From positions 1 through 33,104 of the forward strand of contig CAMWWZ010000017.1 of NCBI GenBank assembly GCA_947178095.1: 33,104 nt of DNA, given 5' to 3'. The DNA is from an uncultured Treponema sp. (GTDB lineage Bacteria > Spirochaetota > Spirochaetia > Treponematales > Treponemataceae). Shown here one piece after another: positions 8,218 through 17,315 of this stretch (position 1 is its first letter; every line of letters begins with the position of its first letter). The notes beneath the pieces were generated by a model, which worked only from the letters and a program-made list of their open reading frames with translations, was not told where the DNA came from and searched no databases. The position numbers were made by a program, and so were the translations under genes.

Positions 8218-8246
8218 ATTATAGCAAAAATCAAAATATATTGCAA
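8218..8246 (-). promoter_or_regulatory. sigma-70 promoter of the zinc-ribbon gene
   Basis: On the minus strand there is TTGCAA (8241-8246), a 17-nt spacer and a perfect TATAAT (8218-8223). It begins immediately after the rpoD stop codon. The predicted start near 8211 gives a leader of about 115 nt. The same boxes and spacing occur in front of tRNA-Pro. Confidence 0.8.
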
Positions 8247-8249
8247 GTG

Positions 8250-10061
8250 CTATATTTCGATGTAGTCGCGGAGGCCGGTGGCGCGGCGAGGATGTCGCAG
8301 TCGGCGCAATGCCTTCGCTTCGATTTGGCGAATGCGCTCGCGCGTGACGTTGAAATAAAGTCCGACTTCCTCGAGCGTGAGCGAATATCCGTCCTTGAGT
8401 CCGAAACGCAATTTTAGCACTTCCTGTTCACGCAAAGGAAGCGTTTTCAAAACTTCGTCGATGTGTTCTTGCAACAAAGTGTATGTCGTCTTCGACGCTG
8501 GATTTTCCACTTCCTTGTCTTCGATGAAATCTCCGAGCAATGAATCCTCTTCTTCGCCGATCGGAGTTTCGAGCGAAATCGGCTCGCGCGCGACGTTCTT
8601 CACCTGCTTGACGCGCGCTACGGTCCAGCCCAGCTGCTGCGCGATTTCGTCGTCGCTCGGCTCGCGCCCGAGTTTTTGCATGAGGTTGCGGCTTTCGCGG
8701 ACAACTTTGTTTATCTGTTCAATCATGTGGACTGGAACACGAATCGTGCGCGCCTGGTCGGAAATGCTTCGCGTAATCGCCTGGCGAATCCACCACGTGG
8801 CGTAAGTGGAAAATTTGTAGCCTTTGCGATATTCGAATTTTTCCACGGCCTTTATAAGTCCGATGTTTCCTTCCTGAACAAGGTCGAAGAACTGCAAGCC
8901 GCGGTTTGTGTATTTTTTTGCGATGGCCACGACAAGGCGCAGGTTCGCGTTGATGAGATGGTTTTTCGCCACTTCCATCATATATCGACCGCGCTCGATT
9001 TCCTTTTCCATCTTGAGAATTTCTTCGATCGAATTTTCGAACTCGAATTCCAAATGATGAAGATTCCTGTCAATTTTTTGAATCTTTGTGTAGACATCGC
9101 GAATTTCGTCCGCGGTCATGCCCAAATCTTTTTCGAGCTTTGCGGCTTCGCTGCGCGTCGCAAGACGGCGACCAAGCCTTCGCAAATCCGTGGAGTCGTT
9201 GATGCGCAATTCTTTCATGCGCTTTTCTTGCTTGTGCTGGTATTCTTCGATTTTGTCCTTCACGTCGATGAACGCCGCGCTGAATTTTTCGATTTCCTCC
9301 GACTGAATGTCGATTTTCTGAAGTTGAGGAAGAATCTTTTTTTTCAGGCTGAGAATTTCCTTGTTGTCCTGAATGTTCGTGGTGGAATCGAATTCGAAAA
9401 GCTTTCCTTTCAACAAAATGTATTGCTTCAATTCCGGGAGAATCGGGCGCAAATGTTCAGCATACGCGCTTCGAAGGCGGCGGCGTTCGTTTTGCTCTTC
9501 GGTGATTTCTTTTCTGGCGCGGCCGGTTTCGTCTACGCGAGAAAACGCCTTTTGCGCCACGGCGTAGAATTCAGGAATTATCTTTCCGGAACTTTTTATG
9601 ACGCCCTTGATGATGTTCTCGCCGTCTTCCATCTGCTTTGAAAGAATCACTTCCTGCTCGGCGGAAAGAAGAGCCTCTTTTCCGATTTCGCGAAGATAAA
9701 GGCGGATTGGGTCGTCGTTTGGCTGCGCGTCTTTGTCCGCGCTTACAAGACGCTTTTTTGGCGGAATCGCCGCTTCCTTTTCTGCTTGTTCGGCAATCTT
9801 CGCTTCCGCGTCTTCCGGAATGTTGCCTTCGTCGTCATTGTCCACGACAAGATTGTCCTCGTCTTCCTCTTCGGGCAAGTCGGGGATTTCCTCGCGAATC
9901 GTGATTCCACGCTGTTCAAGTTCGGCCATCAAAGCCTCGCTCTTTTCCTGGTTGGCGACTGTTTCCGCGCCGACGGTTTCGGCAATTTCATCCCAATTGA
10001 ATATCTTTTTGTCTTTTTCCAGAATTTTCAAAACCAAAGAGTCAAGCTCTTCTTTTTCCAT
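8250..10061 (-). CDS. rpoD: RpoD, primary sigma factor (sigma-70)
   Basis: This is a 603-residue housekeeping sigma factor. Region 1.2 begins at '[12 protein letters not shown]'. A non-conserved helical insertion follows. Region 2 contains '[26 protein letters not shown]' in two parts and the DNA-melting segment '[15 protein letters not shown]'. Region 3 contains 'RTIRVPVHM'. The region 4 helix-turn-helix ends with '[18 protein letters not shown]'. It directs RNA polymerase to the TTGaca/TATAAT promoters seen across the window. I start at the ATG at 10061, with AAGGAAAC just upstream. A TTG six codons earlier overlaps that site. It follows dnaG after 24 nt, the classic dnaG-rpoD pairing. Confidence 0.97.
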   Translation of the reverse strand: MEKEELDSLVLKILEKDKKIFNWDEIAETVGAETVANQEKSEALMAELEQRGITIREEIPDLPEEEDEDNLVVDNDDEGNIPEDAEAKIAEQAEKEAAIPPKKRLVSADKDAQPNDDPIRLYLREIGKEALLSAEQEVILSKQMEDGENIIKGVIKSSGKIIPEFYAVAQKAFSRVDETGRARKEITEEQNERRRLRSAYAEHLRPILPELKQYILLKGKLFEFDSTTNIQDNKEILSLKKKILPQLQKIDIQSEEIEKFSAAFIDVKDKIEEYQHKQEKRMKELRINDSTDLRRLGRRLATRSEAAKLEKDLGMTADEIRDVYTKIQKIDRNLHHLEFEFENSIEEILKMEKEIERGRYMMEVAKNHLINANLRLVVAIAKKYTNRGLQFFDLVQEGNIGLIKAVEKFEYRKGYKFSTYATWWIRQAITRSISDQARTIRVPVHMIEQINKVVRESRNLMQKLGREPSDDEIAQQLGWTVARVKQVKNVAREPISLETPIGEEEDSLLGDFIEDKEVENPASKTTYTLLQEHIDEVLKTLPLREQEVLKLRFGLKDGYSLTLEEVGLYFNVTRERIRQIEAKALRRLRHPRRATGLRDYIEI

Positions 10062-10085
10062 TTTGTTTCCTTTTTTCAAGGCGGC

Positions 10086-11867
10086 TCAACGCTGCCTCAA
10101 GTGTCTGTCAATCTGCATTTTATCCGAAAGAAGTTCTTTCAAAAGCGTTTCGTCGTCGGAAGTAACCGGATGCAATTCTTTTATGCGCTCGGAAAGCTTT
10201 TTGCTTTTCCGTTTGAGCGACTTCCGTTTTATCAGCGCGATGCTGTCGTCAATGTATTTGGCCATATCGCCGTGAAATTCGTCCGATGCGGATGCGCCCG
10301 TTATTTGCCGCTGAATTTCCTCGTCTTGTGATTGGACAAGCATTGCCGATAATGACACTTCGCCTTTTCTGTAACATTCCTCCAGATTCAAAAACAGTTC
10401 TCTCGCCATAGGATCTTCAAAGTCATCGGAAGTGAGTTCGCGGCGCATTTTCTGATACTCATCAGGATTGGATATGACGGCGAGCACGGCGCGAAGTTCG
10501 GCGTTGGGCTTTACTTGCTTTGTTCCGTTCTGTCCGTGCTCGGTCTTGGCGTTCAAGCGTCCGCGCGCGCCACTGCGATTGTTGAAGTCCCTTTTTACAG
10601 CCTCCGGCGCAAGATTGAAACTTTGAGCCAACTGCTCAAGGCTCGATTCCTTTTGAATGTCCGAGCGAAGCGAATCCACGTACGAGAAGAAGGCAAGCGC
10701 GGCCTTGGTCTTGTCGTCGGGCGAATCCGACGGATACGATTCCTTCAGTTTGGACAATAGAAAATCGCTATCTAATATAGCATTTTCCACGGATTTTGTC
10801 AAGGTTTCAGGGCCGAATTTTATCATAATTTCCGCAGGATCTTTCGCGCCGGAAAGCCGAATTATTTTCGTCGTGAAGTTGAATTCGCGGCACATCAAAA
10901 TCGCGCGCTTGGTGGCGTTCTGCCCAGCCCCGTCCGAATCGAACGAAAGTAGCACGGTGTCCGCGAAGCCTTGCAGGATTTTCAGCTGCTGCTCAGTGAG
11001 GCTCGTTCCAAGCGGCGCGACGGCGTTGTCGATTCCGCATTGATGGTAGGCGATAACGTCCATATAGCCTTCGCAGAGAATCACCGTTTTTTTCTGCTGA
11101 ATCGACTTTTTCGCGAAGTTGAACGCATACAATGTCTCGCGCTTTTTGTAGTGAGGAAGCTCGGGCGAATTGAGATATTTCGGTCCGTCAGCGTCTCCCA
11201 AAATCCTTCCGCCGAACGCGACCGCCTCGCCTTTCCTGTCGAAAATTGGAAAAATCAGGCGGCCTGAAAAAAGCGCGATGTCAGGATAATTCTTGCTGAA
11301 AAGCCCGGTCTTTGAAAGGAATTGCGCGGAATAATTTTTTTGAAGCAGGAATTTTTTCAGCCAAGTGCGGTCGGAAGGCGCGTATCCCAGCTTGAACTTG
11401 GAAATCGTTTCGTCGGAAAGTCCCCTGCCTTTGATGTATTCCAAAGCCCTGCGCCCCATTTGGTTTTGCGTGAGGAAAAAATGGAACGTCGATGCGATTC
11501 TGTCGTACACTTCGCGAACCGTGTCCAAGTCGGCATCGCGCTCGATTTTCACGTTTCCGCCGCCAGATTCGTAAGTGACTTCGATGTTGTTTTTTTTCGC
11601 GAGTTCCGAAATCGCGTCGGGATAGGAAAGGCTTTCCATTTCCATCACGAATTTTATCGCGTCGCCGCCAACTCCGCAGCCGAAACAGTGATAGAATTTT
11701 TTCACCGAATCGACGGTGAACGAAGGAGTCTTTTCGTTGTGGAACGGACAGCAGCCCCAATACTGCGAGCCGCGCCGCGTGAGATTCGTGTAGTCGCCGA
11801 TGAGCGAAACGATGTCCACGCTCTCGCGCACTTTTTCGATTGTGTCTTTTGAAATGAAACCCGCCAT
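10086..11867 (-). CDS. dnaG: DnaG, replication primase
   Basis: A 593-residue primase that makes RNA primers at the replication fork and binds DnaB helicase through its C-terminus. The CHC2 zinc motif is Cys40, His43, Cys61, Cys64. The TOPRIM catalytic domain carries Glu266 (ILCEGYMD) and the SFDSDGAG motif with Asp310 and Asp312. The C-terminal quarter is helical, with an expected helicase-binding fold. The start is ATG, with GAGG nine nt upstream. The gene lies 15 nt after mltG and immediately before rpoD, so it is probably co-transcribed with both. Confidence 0.97.
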   Translation of the reverse strand: MAGFISKDTIEKVRESVDIVSLIGDYTNLTRRGSQYWGCCPFHNEKTPSFTVDSVKKFYHCFGCGVGGDAIKFVMEMESLSYPDAISELAKKNNIEVTYESGGGNVKIERDADLDTVREVYDRIASTFHFFLTQNQMGRRALEYIKGRGLSDETISKFKLGYAPSDRTWLKKFLLQKNYSAQFLSKTGLFSKNYPDIALFSGRLIFPIFDRKGEAVAFGGRILGDADGPKYLNSPELPHYKKRETLYAFNFAKKSIQQKKTVILCEGYMDVIAYHQCGIDNAVAPLGTSLTEQQLKILQGFADTVLLSFDSDGAGQNATKRAILMCREFNFTTKIIRLSGAKDPAEIMIKFGPETLTKSVENAILDSDFLLSKLKESYPSDSPDDKTKAALAFFSYVDSLRSDIQKESSLEQLAQSFNLAPEAVKRDFNNRSGARGRLNAKTEHGQNGTKQVKPNAELRAVLAVISNPDEYQKMRRELTSDDFEDPMARELFLNLEECYRKGEVSLSAMLVQSQDEEIQRQITGASASDEFHGDMAKYIDDSIALIKRKSLKRKSKKLSERIKELHPVTSDDETLLKELLSDKMQIDRHLRQR

Positions 11868-11882
11868 TTTTCGAGGCCTCGC

Positions 11883-12959
11883 CTAGCGCGACATTTTTTT
11901 CGTCTTGAAAATCAAATTCTGCATTTCGTGCTCTTCGAGCGTTTTCGTAAAAACGTGCCGCCCTTCTTCTTCGTCCATAAGGCGGAAATAGAAAAAGTCG
12001 CTTTGTGCGGGATTCGCCGCCGCCGAAAGCGCGACAAGCCCGGGATTTGAAATGGGCGCGGGCGGAAGCCCTTCGTGCAAATAAGTGTTGTAAGGGCTTT
12101 CGATTTTGAGATCGTCGAACGTGATGATGTCGGGATGCGGGCGCCCCAAAATTTCTGTGATGACGTATTCCACGGTGGCGCACGAATAAAGCCCGATGTG
12201 ATTTTTGATTCGGTTCGAAAAAACGCTCGCAATCATCGGGGCTTCGTCCGCCACGCGATATTCGCGCTCGACCACGGAAGCGAGAATCACGATTTGATTG
12301 CGTCTTTCTTCGGAAGCGTCCGCGAAATTTTTTATTCCCGAAGTTTTCTCGAAAAAATTTTTCACCATCGCGCGGACGCAACTTTTCGCATCCGAATTCG
12401 GAACGAAAGAATAAGTGTCGGGAAAAAGATAGCCTTCCGCGCTTTTGAACGGAAGGGCGATTTCCTTCAAAAAATTTTCGTCGCGGCAGGCAGAGGAAAA
12501 TTCCTTCGCCGAGCAGATTCCCGCGGCTTCGAAGCGTTCTGCGATTTTTGAAATCGTGAGTCCTTCTGGAATCGAAATTTTCGTCTGCTCGTCAAGTCCA
12601 GCAGAAATTACGCTGTAGATTCTCGCAGCGTCCATCGCGCTTGAAATCTCGCAAACGCCTGCCTTCACGGTGAAAATGCCTGGGCGCGCGTTCGGGAAAA
12701 TCAAGTATGCGAGGTTCGGAAAGCGCGCGAGCAAATAAAAGACGCGCTCGTTTTTTATCATTCCGTTTTGGCCGAGTTTCGCCGCCACTTCGCGCGCCGT
12801 AGTTCCGCGCTCGATTTTGATGCGCATGATTTTTTCGTTTTGAATTTCGTCGAGTGCGGAAGTCGCATCTTTGACGTAAAAGAAAGCCGCGAACGCCGCC
12901 GCCATGCAAAGAGCCGCCAGCATGAAAAGCGCAACAAGGATTTTTTTAGCAAATTTCAT
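11883..12959 (-). CDS. mltG: MltG, endolytic peptidoglycan transglycosylase
   Basis: A 358-residue YceG/MltG family protein. An N-terminal membrane anchor (about residues 7-29) is followed by a LysM-like region and the catalytic domain. The catalytic glutamate is visible as Glu231 in 'ILASVVEREY'. Other family marks are 'GYLFPDTYSF', 'ASVFSNRI' and 'SPYNTYLHEGLPPAPISNPG'. MltG cuts nascent glycan strands and is thought to set strand length, so it complements RodA/PBP2 in this window. Its start overlaps the end of the 62-residue gene by 14 nt. Confidence 0.93.
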   Translation of the reverse strand: MKFAKKILVALFMLAALCMAAAFAAFFYVKDATSALDEIQNEKIMRIKIERGTTAREVAAKLGQNGMIKNERVFYLLARFPNLAYLIFPNARPGIFTVKAGVCEISSAMDAARIYSVISAGLDEQTKISIPEGLTISKIAERFEAAGICSAKEFSSACRDENFLKEIALPFKSAEGYLFPDTYSFVPNSDAKSCVRAMVKNFFEKTSGIKNFADASEERRNQIVILASVVEREYRVADEAPMIASVFSNRIKNHIGLYSCATVEYVITEILGRPHPDIITFDDLKIESPYNTYLHEGLPPAPISNPGLVALSAAANPAQSDFFYFRLMDEEEGRHVFTKTLEEHEMQNLIFKTKKMSR

Positions 12960-13134
12960 TTTTACAGAATTTCTCCACTTCGTCGATTGAAAGCCGTCCG
13001 TACAATTCGTCTTGCACGGCGCGGGAAAAGGCGAAAAGCTCGCGCGGAAGCTTGTCCTGCCGAGCCCTCAAAAAATGCGCGAGCGACTTCAGTTCCTCGC
13101 CCGAAAATTCGTAGGAAAAATTCGCTTGCGTCAT
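12946..13134 (-). CDS. small conserved-looking protein of unknown function (62 aa)
   Basis: A 62-residue soluble, charged protein with no signal or membrane segment. I do not recognise a family. The reading frame is supported by context: its ATG overlaps the stop of the MBL gene (ATGA), and its end overlaps the mltG start by 14 nt, so it is translationally nested in the operon. Predicted content is helical, with a segment 'GEELKSLAHFLRARQDKLPR' and a C-terminal 'IDEVEKFCKNEIC'. The gene could extend upstream in frame, but only into MBL coding sequence without a ribosome site. Confidence 0.7.
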   Translation of the reverse strand: MTQANFSYEFSGEELKSLAHFLRARQDKLPRELFAFSRAVQDELYGRLSIDEVEKFCKNEIC

Positions 13135-14063
13135 AGGCTGAAACTTTTCCCTTCGATTGCAAGCTCTACTTCGAGCTTTTTTTCGGAAATGAAATCCGCG
13201 TACCATTTAGCCGACTGCAAAATCGAATTTATCTTTTTGTCGTCGTAGGAAGGCTCGTGATGGAAAAGATACAGTTTTTTGACGTTCATTTCCACGGCGA
13301 AATCCACCGCATAGCAGAACGCGGAATGTCCCCATTTTGTTTTGGCGTAGGCGTCTTGTGGCGTGTACTGCGCGTCCAAAATCACTGTGTCCGCATTTTC
13401 AAAAATTCTTTTCGTGTCGTCTCCAATCTTAAAATCCAAAAGTTCCATGTCGGTGGCGTAGACGACTTTCTTTCCGTTTTCTTCCACGCAATAGGAATAT
13501 GAGCCGCCGGGATGATTCATCTTGCAGCATGCGATTGTAACGCCGCCGATGCTGTAGTCTTTTTCGGTCGAAATTTCGTTGAAATTTATCCTGTTTTTTA
13601 CCGCGTTGAAATCCACTGGAAAAAAAGGCGCGCGCATTTGCGACGCGAAAAATTCTGCCATGTTTTCTTCCGGCGAATAAATGTCAATCGTGACGTTAGG
13701 ATTGTAGAGCGGCCCGAAAAATGGAAAGCCTTGAATGTGATCCCAATGCAAATGCGAAAGGAAAAGCGAATAGTGTGTGTTCCCGATAATTTCAGGGCTC
13801 ATTCCCATCTCGCGGATTCCCGTGCCCGCGTCGAAAATCAGCACGTCATTCGCAAAAGAAGTCGCTTGGACGCAAGGCGTGTTTCCCCCGATCGTTCCAT
13901 AAACATAAGGCGGAAGCGTCGAAAGGAATTTTTGGCGCGAATCGGGACTTTCCAAATCCTTGGGCTGAATGATTTGAACGGCCGCGTTTATCTTCGCCTG
14001 AACCTGCTCGGGCGAAAGCGGCGCTGCCAGAGAACCTCGTACTCCCCAAAATTTTACGTCCAA
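13131..14063 (-). CDS. metallo-beta-lactamase-fold hydrolase
   Basis: A 310-residue protein of the MBL superfamily, resembling the PhnP / class II cyclic-nucleotide phosphodiesterase group ('MDVKFWGVRGS' start, GGNTPCV, FDAGTG). The metal site is His104-x-His106-x-Asp108-His109, with further ligands in 'NHPGGSYSY' and 'YATDMEL' and a late His in 'LFHHEPSYDD'. It is probably a cytoplasmic phosphodiesterase; the substrate is unknown. The start is TTG, with GAGAGGA about five nt upstream. It lies 25 nt after the CxxCxxCC gene and overlaps the 62-residue gene by ATGA. Confidence 0.85.
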   Translation of the reverse strand: MDVKFWGVRGSLAAPLSPEQVQAKINAAVQIIQPKDLESPDSRQKFLSTLPPYVYGTIGGNTPCVQATSFANDVLIFDAGTGIREMGMSPEIIGNTHYSLFLSHLHWDHIQGFPFFGPLYNPNVTIDIYSPEENMAEFFASQMRAPFFPVDFNAVKNRINFNEISTEKDYSIGGVTIACCKMNHPGGSYSYCVEENGKKVVYATDMELLDFKIGDDTKRIFENADTVILDAQYTPQDAYAKTKWGHSAFCYAVDFAVEMNVKKLYLFHHEPSYDDKKINSILQSAKWYADFISEKKLEVELAIEGKSFSL

Positions 14064-14088
14064 AATTTCCTCTCCAAAAAATCCCGCT

Positions 14089-14547
14089 TCAATTCACGGA
14101 CAATTCGCGCGTTATCGGCACATTGTGCTCGTACAAAAATTTTTGCTCGTCGATTTCCTGTGCCGAACGCAACGCGCCGCAATTCATTCCCTTGCAATCC
14201 TTGGCTTCGGCATCCCACGACTCGCGGCTTTTCAAAATCCACGGCCAAAACGGATATGTCGAGCATTGCACGGGACGCGCTCCGTAAGCCGTGCAGCCGC
14301 TTTCCCAAAGAACGCAGTCGTAGTTCCGCTTTTCCAAAAGGCAAAGAGCCTCGCGCGCGCCATAGTACTGAACCCATCGGCAATATTTTTTTATGAAATC
14401 GTCCTCGCTCATTTTAAACCAATCGCAAAGATTTGTCAAATCGTTTTTTGAAAGGTACACGAATCCCGGGGAAATGCGACAGCAGTCCGAACAGCGTTTG
14501 CATTCGAACTTAAGCCCGTCCTTATAAAAACGCGAGTCTTCCGCCAA
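14089..14547 (-). CDS. YkgJ-type CxxCxxCC cluster protein
   Basis: A 152-residue protein of the YkgJ family (putative zinc- or iron-chelating domain). The signature is 'CKRCSDCCR' near residue 16, and more cysteines follow in 'YDCVLWESGCTAYGARPVQC', 'DCKG' and 'NCG', enough to bind a metal or Fe-S cluster. The exact reaction is unknown. The only plausible start is TTG at 14547. No strong ribosome site precedes it, just a G-rich run seven nt away, so translation may be coupled to the Wza-like gene, which ends 14 nt upstream. Confidence 0.8.
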   Translation of the reverse strand: MAEDSRFYKDGLKFECKRCSDCCRISPGFVYLSKNDLTNLCDWFKMSEDDFIKKYCRWVQYYGAREALCLLEKRNYDCVLWESGCTAYGARPVQCSTYPFWPWILKSRESWDAEAKDCKGMNCGALRSAQEIDEQKFLYEHNVPITRELSVN

Positions 14548-14561
14548 ATCTTCGCCCCCAA

Positions 14562-16217
14562 CTATTTCGAAAGGACACCGGTCACCGCAAGTATTGAAAT
14601 CGAAGTAGAAACCGCGCTTATCAATGTCGTAATAATCGGCGCATATAAGTTGAAATAGTAAAGTCCGGAATTCGTCACCGCCTCTATTGTCGCTTCAGGA
14701 GTTATCGGATCTTTTTTCGACAGCTTCTTTCCGTCTATGTCTGTTATGACGATTTTTTGCCTTGAGTTTTCGGTCTTTGTAAAACCGCCTGCGAGACTGA
14801 TGTAATATTCCCATCCTCGGTCTGGAATGTATGGATATCGGCCGGGCACTTTTACCGCGCCTGACACGCTCACAAAATACTGTTTGAACGGAACAACGAG
14901 AGTGTCATTGCTTTGAAGGATTTCGTCGGAATCAAAATCCTTGTCATACAAGATTTTGTAGATGCTTATGGGAATCTTGTCGCCGTCGCGCATTATGTAT
15001 GAATTTGCCGTGTCCGCCACTGGAGAAGAAAAAAATTGGCTATGCCCTCGCACGAAAGACGTGTATTTTTCACCCGCGCTAAATGCGATCGTAAGCCGGT
15101 TCGTGCTTTGCATGTCCTCGGTTTTTATTTCCGATGACGTAAGAGCCATTCCCTCGCCCTTTATGTCTGACGATGTTAGTGACACGCTTCCAGTGTCTGT
15201 TTCTTGCACAGCGACTACCGCGCCTTCAATGAAAATCGAAGGACGCAAGTCTTTGTAAGTCGGAATGTAAATCGTATCATAAGATTCTATCTTGTAATTT
15301 TCGTCGATGTCGCTTTGCGAAACATAAGTCTTCCCGCCGGTCTTTTCTGTTTCGGTGTTTATGTGGGTCACTTCTATTCTTGTCGTGTCGGCGCGAGGCG
15401 CAAGCCCTCCTCCGTAAACTTCGACCAAATCCTTTAGGTTTTCGCCTTCCAAAAGCTCGTAAGTTCCCGGACGCTCCACCGTGCCGTTTATCATCGCTAT
15501 TCGCTGGAATCTGCTTATGGTGATCACGTCGTTGGGACGCAGATACGGATCTTGCGTCATGTCGCCGAAACGCTCCGCCTTGAAAAGGTCGTAGGTTTTC
15601 GACTTTCCGTCCGCGGAAGTTATCACGATGTTTCGTTTTGAAGAATACTTCGTGAGCAATTCATTTTCTTCGAACAACGTGCTTTCATCGGCGTATGGAT
15701 CGAGATTGTTGACATTCGTCTCCAATTCGCTTTCCTTCAAAAGCGCGCTCAAACGCGTGAGCGCCCACACATTTTTTTCGGTGGTGGAAAAAACCTCGCC
15801 TTTTATTGTCACCTTGAATACGGCCGCGCTTGTGAGCACAAACTGAACGCCGCTCATGGGATAGTTTCTCGTTACGAGGTTTTCCACCTGGCGTTTCAGT
15901 TCGACGAACGTTTTTCCCGAAGCGTCTATTACGCCGAGATTCGCGACCCTTATCCTGTAAGTGGAATCGACTGGCAAACTGTATGAAATGGCATCAGTTC
16001 CTATGACAAATGACAACGTATAAATGTCGCCCGCCGTAACAAGATAATCCGGAACGGACATTGCAATCTGGACGTTTCCACTTTGTGATGCCAAAGATAT
16101 ATTATTGTCTGAAGAGCTTTTTTTGCTTTTTGCGGACAAATTGGACAATGACAAACTTTGTGCGAACGCCGAAAGAGCTGCCAAGCCAAAAAGCAATGCC
16201 AATAAAAATTTTCTCAT
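14562..16217 (-). CDS. Wza-like polysaccharide export protein with SLBB domains
   Basis: A 551-residue exported protein. The signal peptide covers residues 1-20, ending AFA-Q, which suggests signal peptidase I rather than a lipoprotein. A polysaccharide-export (Poly_export) domain begins at 'YLVTAGDIYTLSFVIG', followed by at least two SLBB beta-grasp domains ('IMINGTVERPGTYELLEG'-like and 'FVSVSGAVKVPGRYPY'). The C-terminal hydrophobic segment (about 525-548) may cross the outer membrane. It is likely part of an envelope channel for capsule or exopolysaccharide. The ATG at 16217 overlaps the Wzz stop (ATGA), with a GGAG-like site upstream; an earlier start would add 41 basic residues inside wzz. 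Confidence 0.85.
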   Translation of the reverse strand: MRKFLLALLFGLAALSAFAQSLSLSNLSAKSKKSSSDNNISLASQSGNVQIAMSVPDYLVTAGDIYTLSFVIGTDAISYSLPVDSTYRIRVANLGVIDASGKTFVELKRQVENLVTRNYPMSGVQFVLTSAAVFKVTIKGEVFSTTEKNVWALTRLSALLKESELETNVNNLDPYADESTLFEENELLTKYSSKRNIVITSADGKSKTYDLFKAERFGDMTQDPYLRPNDVITISRFQRIAMINGTVERPGTYELLEGENLKDLVEVYGGGLAPRADTTRIEVTHINTETEKTGGKTYVSQSDIDENYKIESYDTIYIPTYKDLRPSIFIEGAVVAVQETDTGSVSLTSSDIKGEGMALTSSEIKTEDMQSTNRLTIAFSAGEKYTSFVRGHSQFFSSPVADTANSYIMRDGDKIPISIYKILYDKDFDSDEILQSNDTLVVPFKQYFVSVSGAVKVPGRYPYIPDRGWEYYISLAGGFTKTENSRQKIVITDIDGKKLSKKDPITPEATIEAVTNSGLYYFNLYAPIITTLISAVSTSISILAVTGVLSK

Positions 16218-17251
16218 TTTCTGCTTCCGCTCCTCAATTTTTCCATCGCCTCGGGGTCTTTTCGGACATTTTCGACTGCGTTCAATGCGAATGCGATGAA
16301 CACGGAAATAAAAAACGCTGCGAACGTTATGATTATGCACAACATTCCGCGGCTGGGCTTGGATTTTCTGTCGGGCACTTCCGCATCTTCGATCACTTGG
16401 AAAACCGGCGTTTCGCTCGCCATCTTTATCTTCAAAAGCTCATATTGCGTTTTTAGCTGGGTGTACACTTCCTTTTGGGCTTCCAATTCAAGGCGTATCA
16501 TCGACGCTTCTGTCATTATGGCGGGAAGAGTCGAGCCATAGCCATAGGAAACTGAATTTTCAAGGCTTTGGATTTTCTTTTGCAAATTCAGGATTTCTTT
16601 GTAAGAATTGTCGATGTTCTGCTCGAGGTTTTTCTTTTCCAAAAGGTTTTTGTCTATGCCCAAATTCAAGAACATGTTTTCAATCAGCTTTACGGAAAAG
16701 TCCACGACATTTTTTGCGAATTCGGGATCCTTGTCTGTAAACGAAAGTGAAAACACCGACGACTCGTCGTCGAATTCTGCCGAAATCAATTTTTGCAAGG
16801 CCTTGCGACTTTCGGCGCGCGGATGCTTTTCTATCTCAAAGCGCGTGATCAAGTCGAATTCGTCCACAACCGCGTCCAAAAAAGAATTCGTTCCGACAAA
16901 GAACGTCGCAAGCCCGCTATACGAAGAGCCGCCGCCCGCGCTTATTCCGGCGAGGCTTGCCAATCCGCCTAGCCCGCTCGACGAAAGCATGGAAGAAAGC
17001 GAGCCCGATGAAGAATTTTCGTTGTTTATGAGCATCAAAGCCTTCGGAGTGTACAGATTTGGCAGGTAGCTCTTTTCGGGCGGCAAGACAATGGAAATCG
17101 CTGAAAACACGACGGCGAAAATCATGGCCAAGACAGTCGTTATTATTATGAGCCATTTGTAGCGCAACAATACCGCGAGCAAATCTATCAGGCTTATTTC
17201 ATCGTCTTCGGGATTTTGCGCCCGCCTTTCTTCTTCGATTTCGTTGTCCAA
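16214..17251 (-). CDS. Wzz-like chain-length determinant / polysaccharide co-polymerase
   Basis: About 345 residues with the Wzz architecture: a cytoplasmic acidic N-terminus, a first membrane segment near residues 30-52, a large periplasmic part with a coiled coil (about 195-285), a PxxP-type motif before the second membrane segment ('AEVPDRKSKPSRG') and a second segment at about 305-328. A Ser/Gly-rich stretch (90-120) is unusual. No Walker ATPase is attached, so it is not a BY-kinase. I prefer the TTG at 17251, six nt after GGAG. A TTG at 17263 would place that site inside the gene. It overlaps the Wza-like gene by ATGA. Confidence 0.85.
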   Translation of the reverse strand: MDNEIEEERRAQNPEDDEISLIDLLAVLLRYKWLIIITTVLAMIFAVVFSAISIVLPPEKSYLPNLYTPKALMLINNENSSSGSLSSMLSSSGLGGLASLAGISAGGGSSYSGLATFFVGTNSFLDAVVDEFDLITRFEIEKHPRAESRKALQKLISAEFDDESSVFSLSFTDKDPEFAKNVVDFSVKLIENMFLNLGIDKNLLEKKNLEQNIDNSYKEILNLQKKIQSLENSVSYGYGSTLPAIMTEASMIRLELEAQKEVYTQLKTQYELLKIKMASETPVFQVIEDAEVPDRKSKPSRGMLCIIITFAAFFISVFIAFALNAVENVRKDPEAMEKLRSGSRK

Positions 17252-17280
17252 ATCTTTCTCCAAATTTATATTTTCTCACG

Positions 17281-17309
17281 AGCATAGCATTTTTCCGCAA
17301 ATTGTTCAA
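17281..17309 (-). promoter_or_regulatory. possible internal promoter before the wzz-like gene
   Basis: On the minus strand, TTGAAC (17304-17309), a 17-nt spacer and TATGCT (17281-17286) match four of six consensus bases each. It lies between the sugar transferase stop and the wzz-like start. It could drive wzz through rpoD independently of the upstream promoter. Confidence 0.45.
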
Positions 17310-17315
17310 GCACTT

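Noticed and set aside
8676..9641. 321-codon plus-strand open frame
   Set aside because: It is antisense to rpoD, with a Phe/His-rich shadow composition and no start signals.
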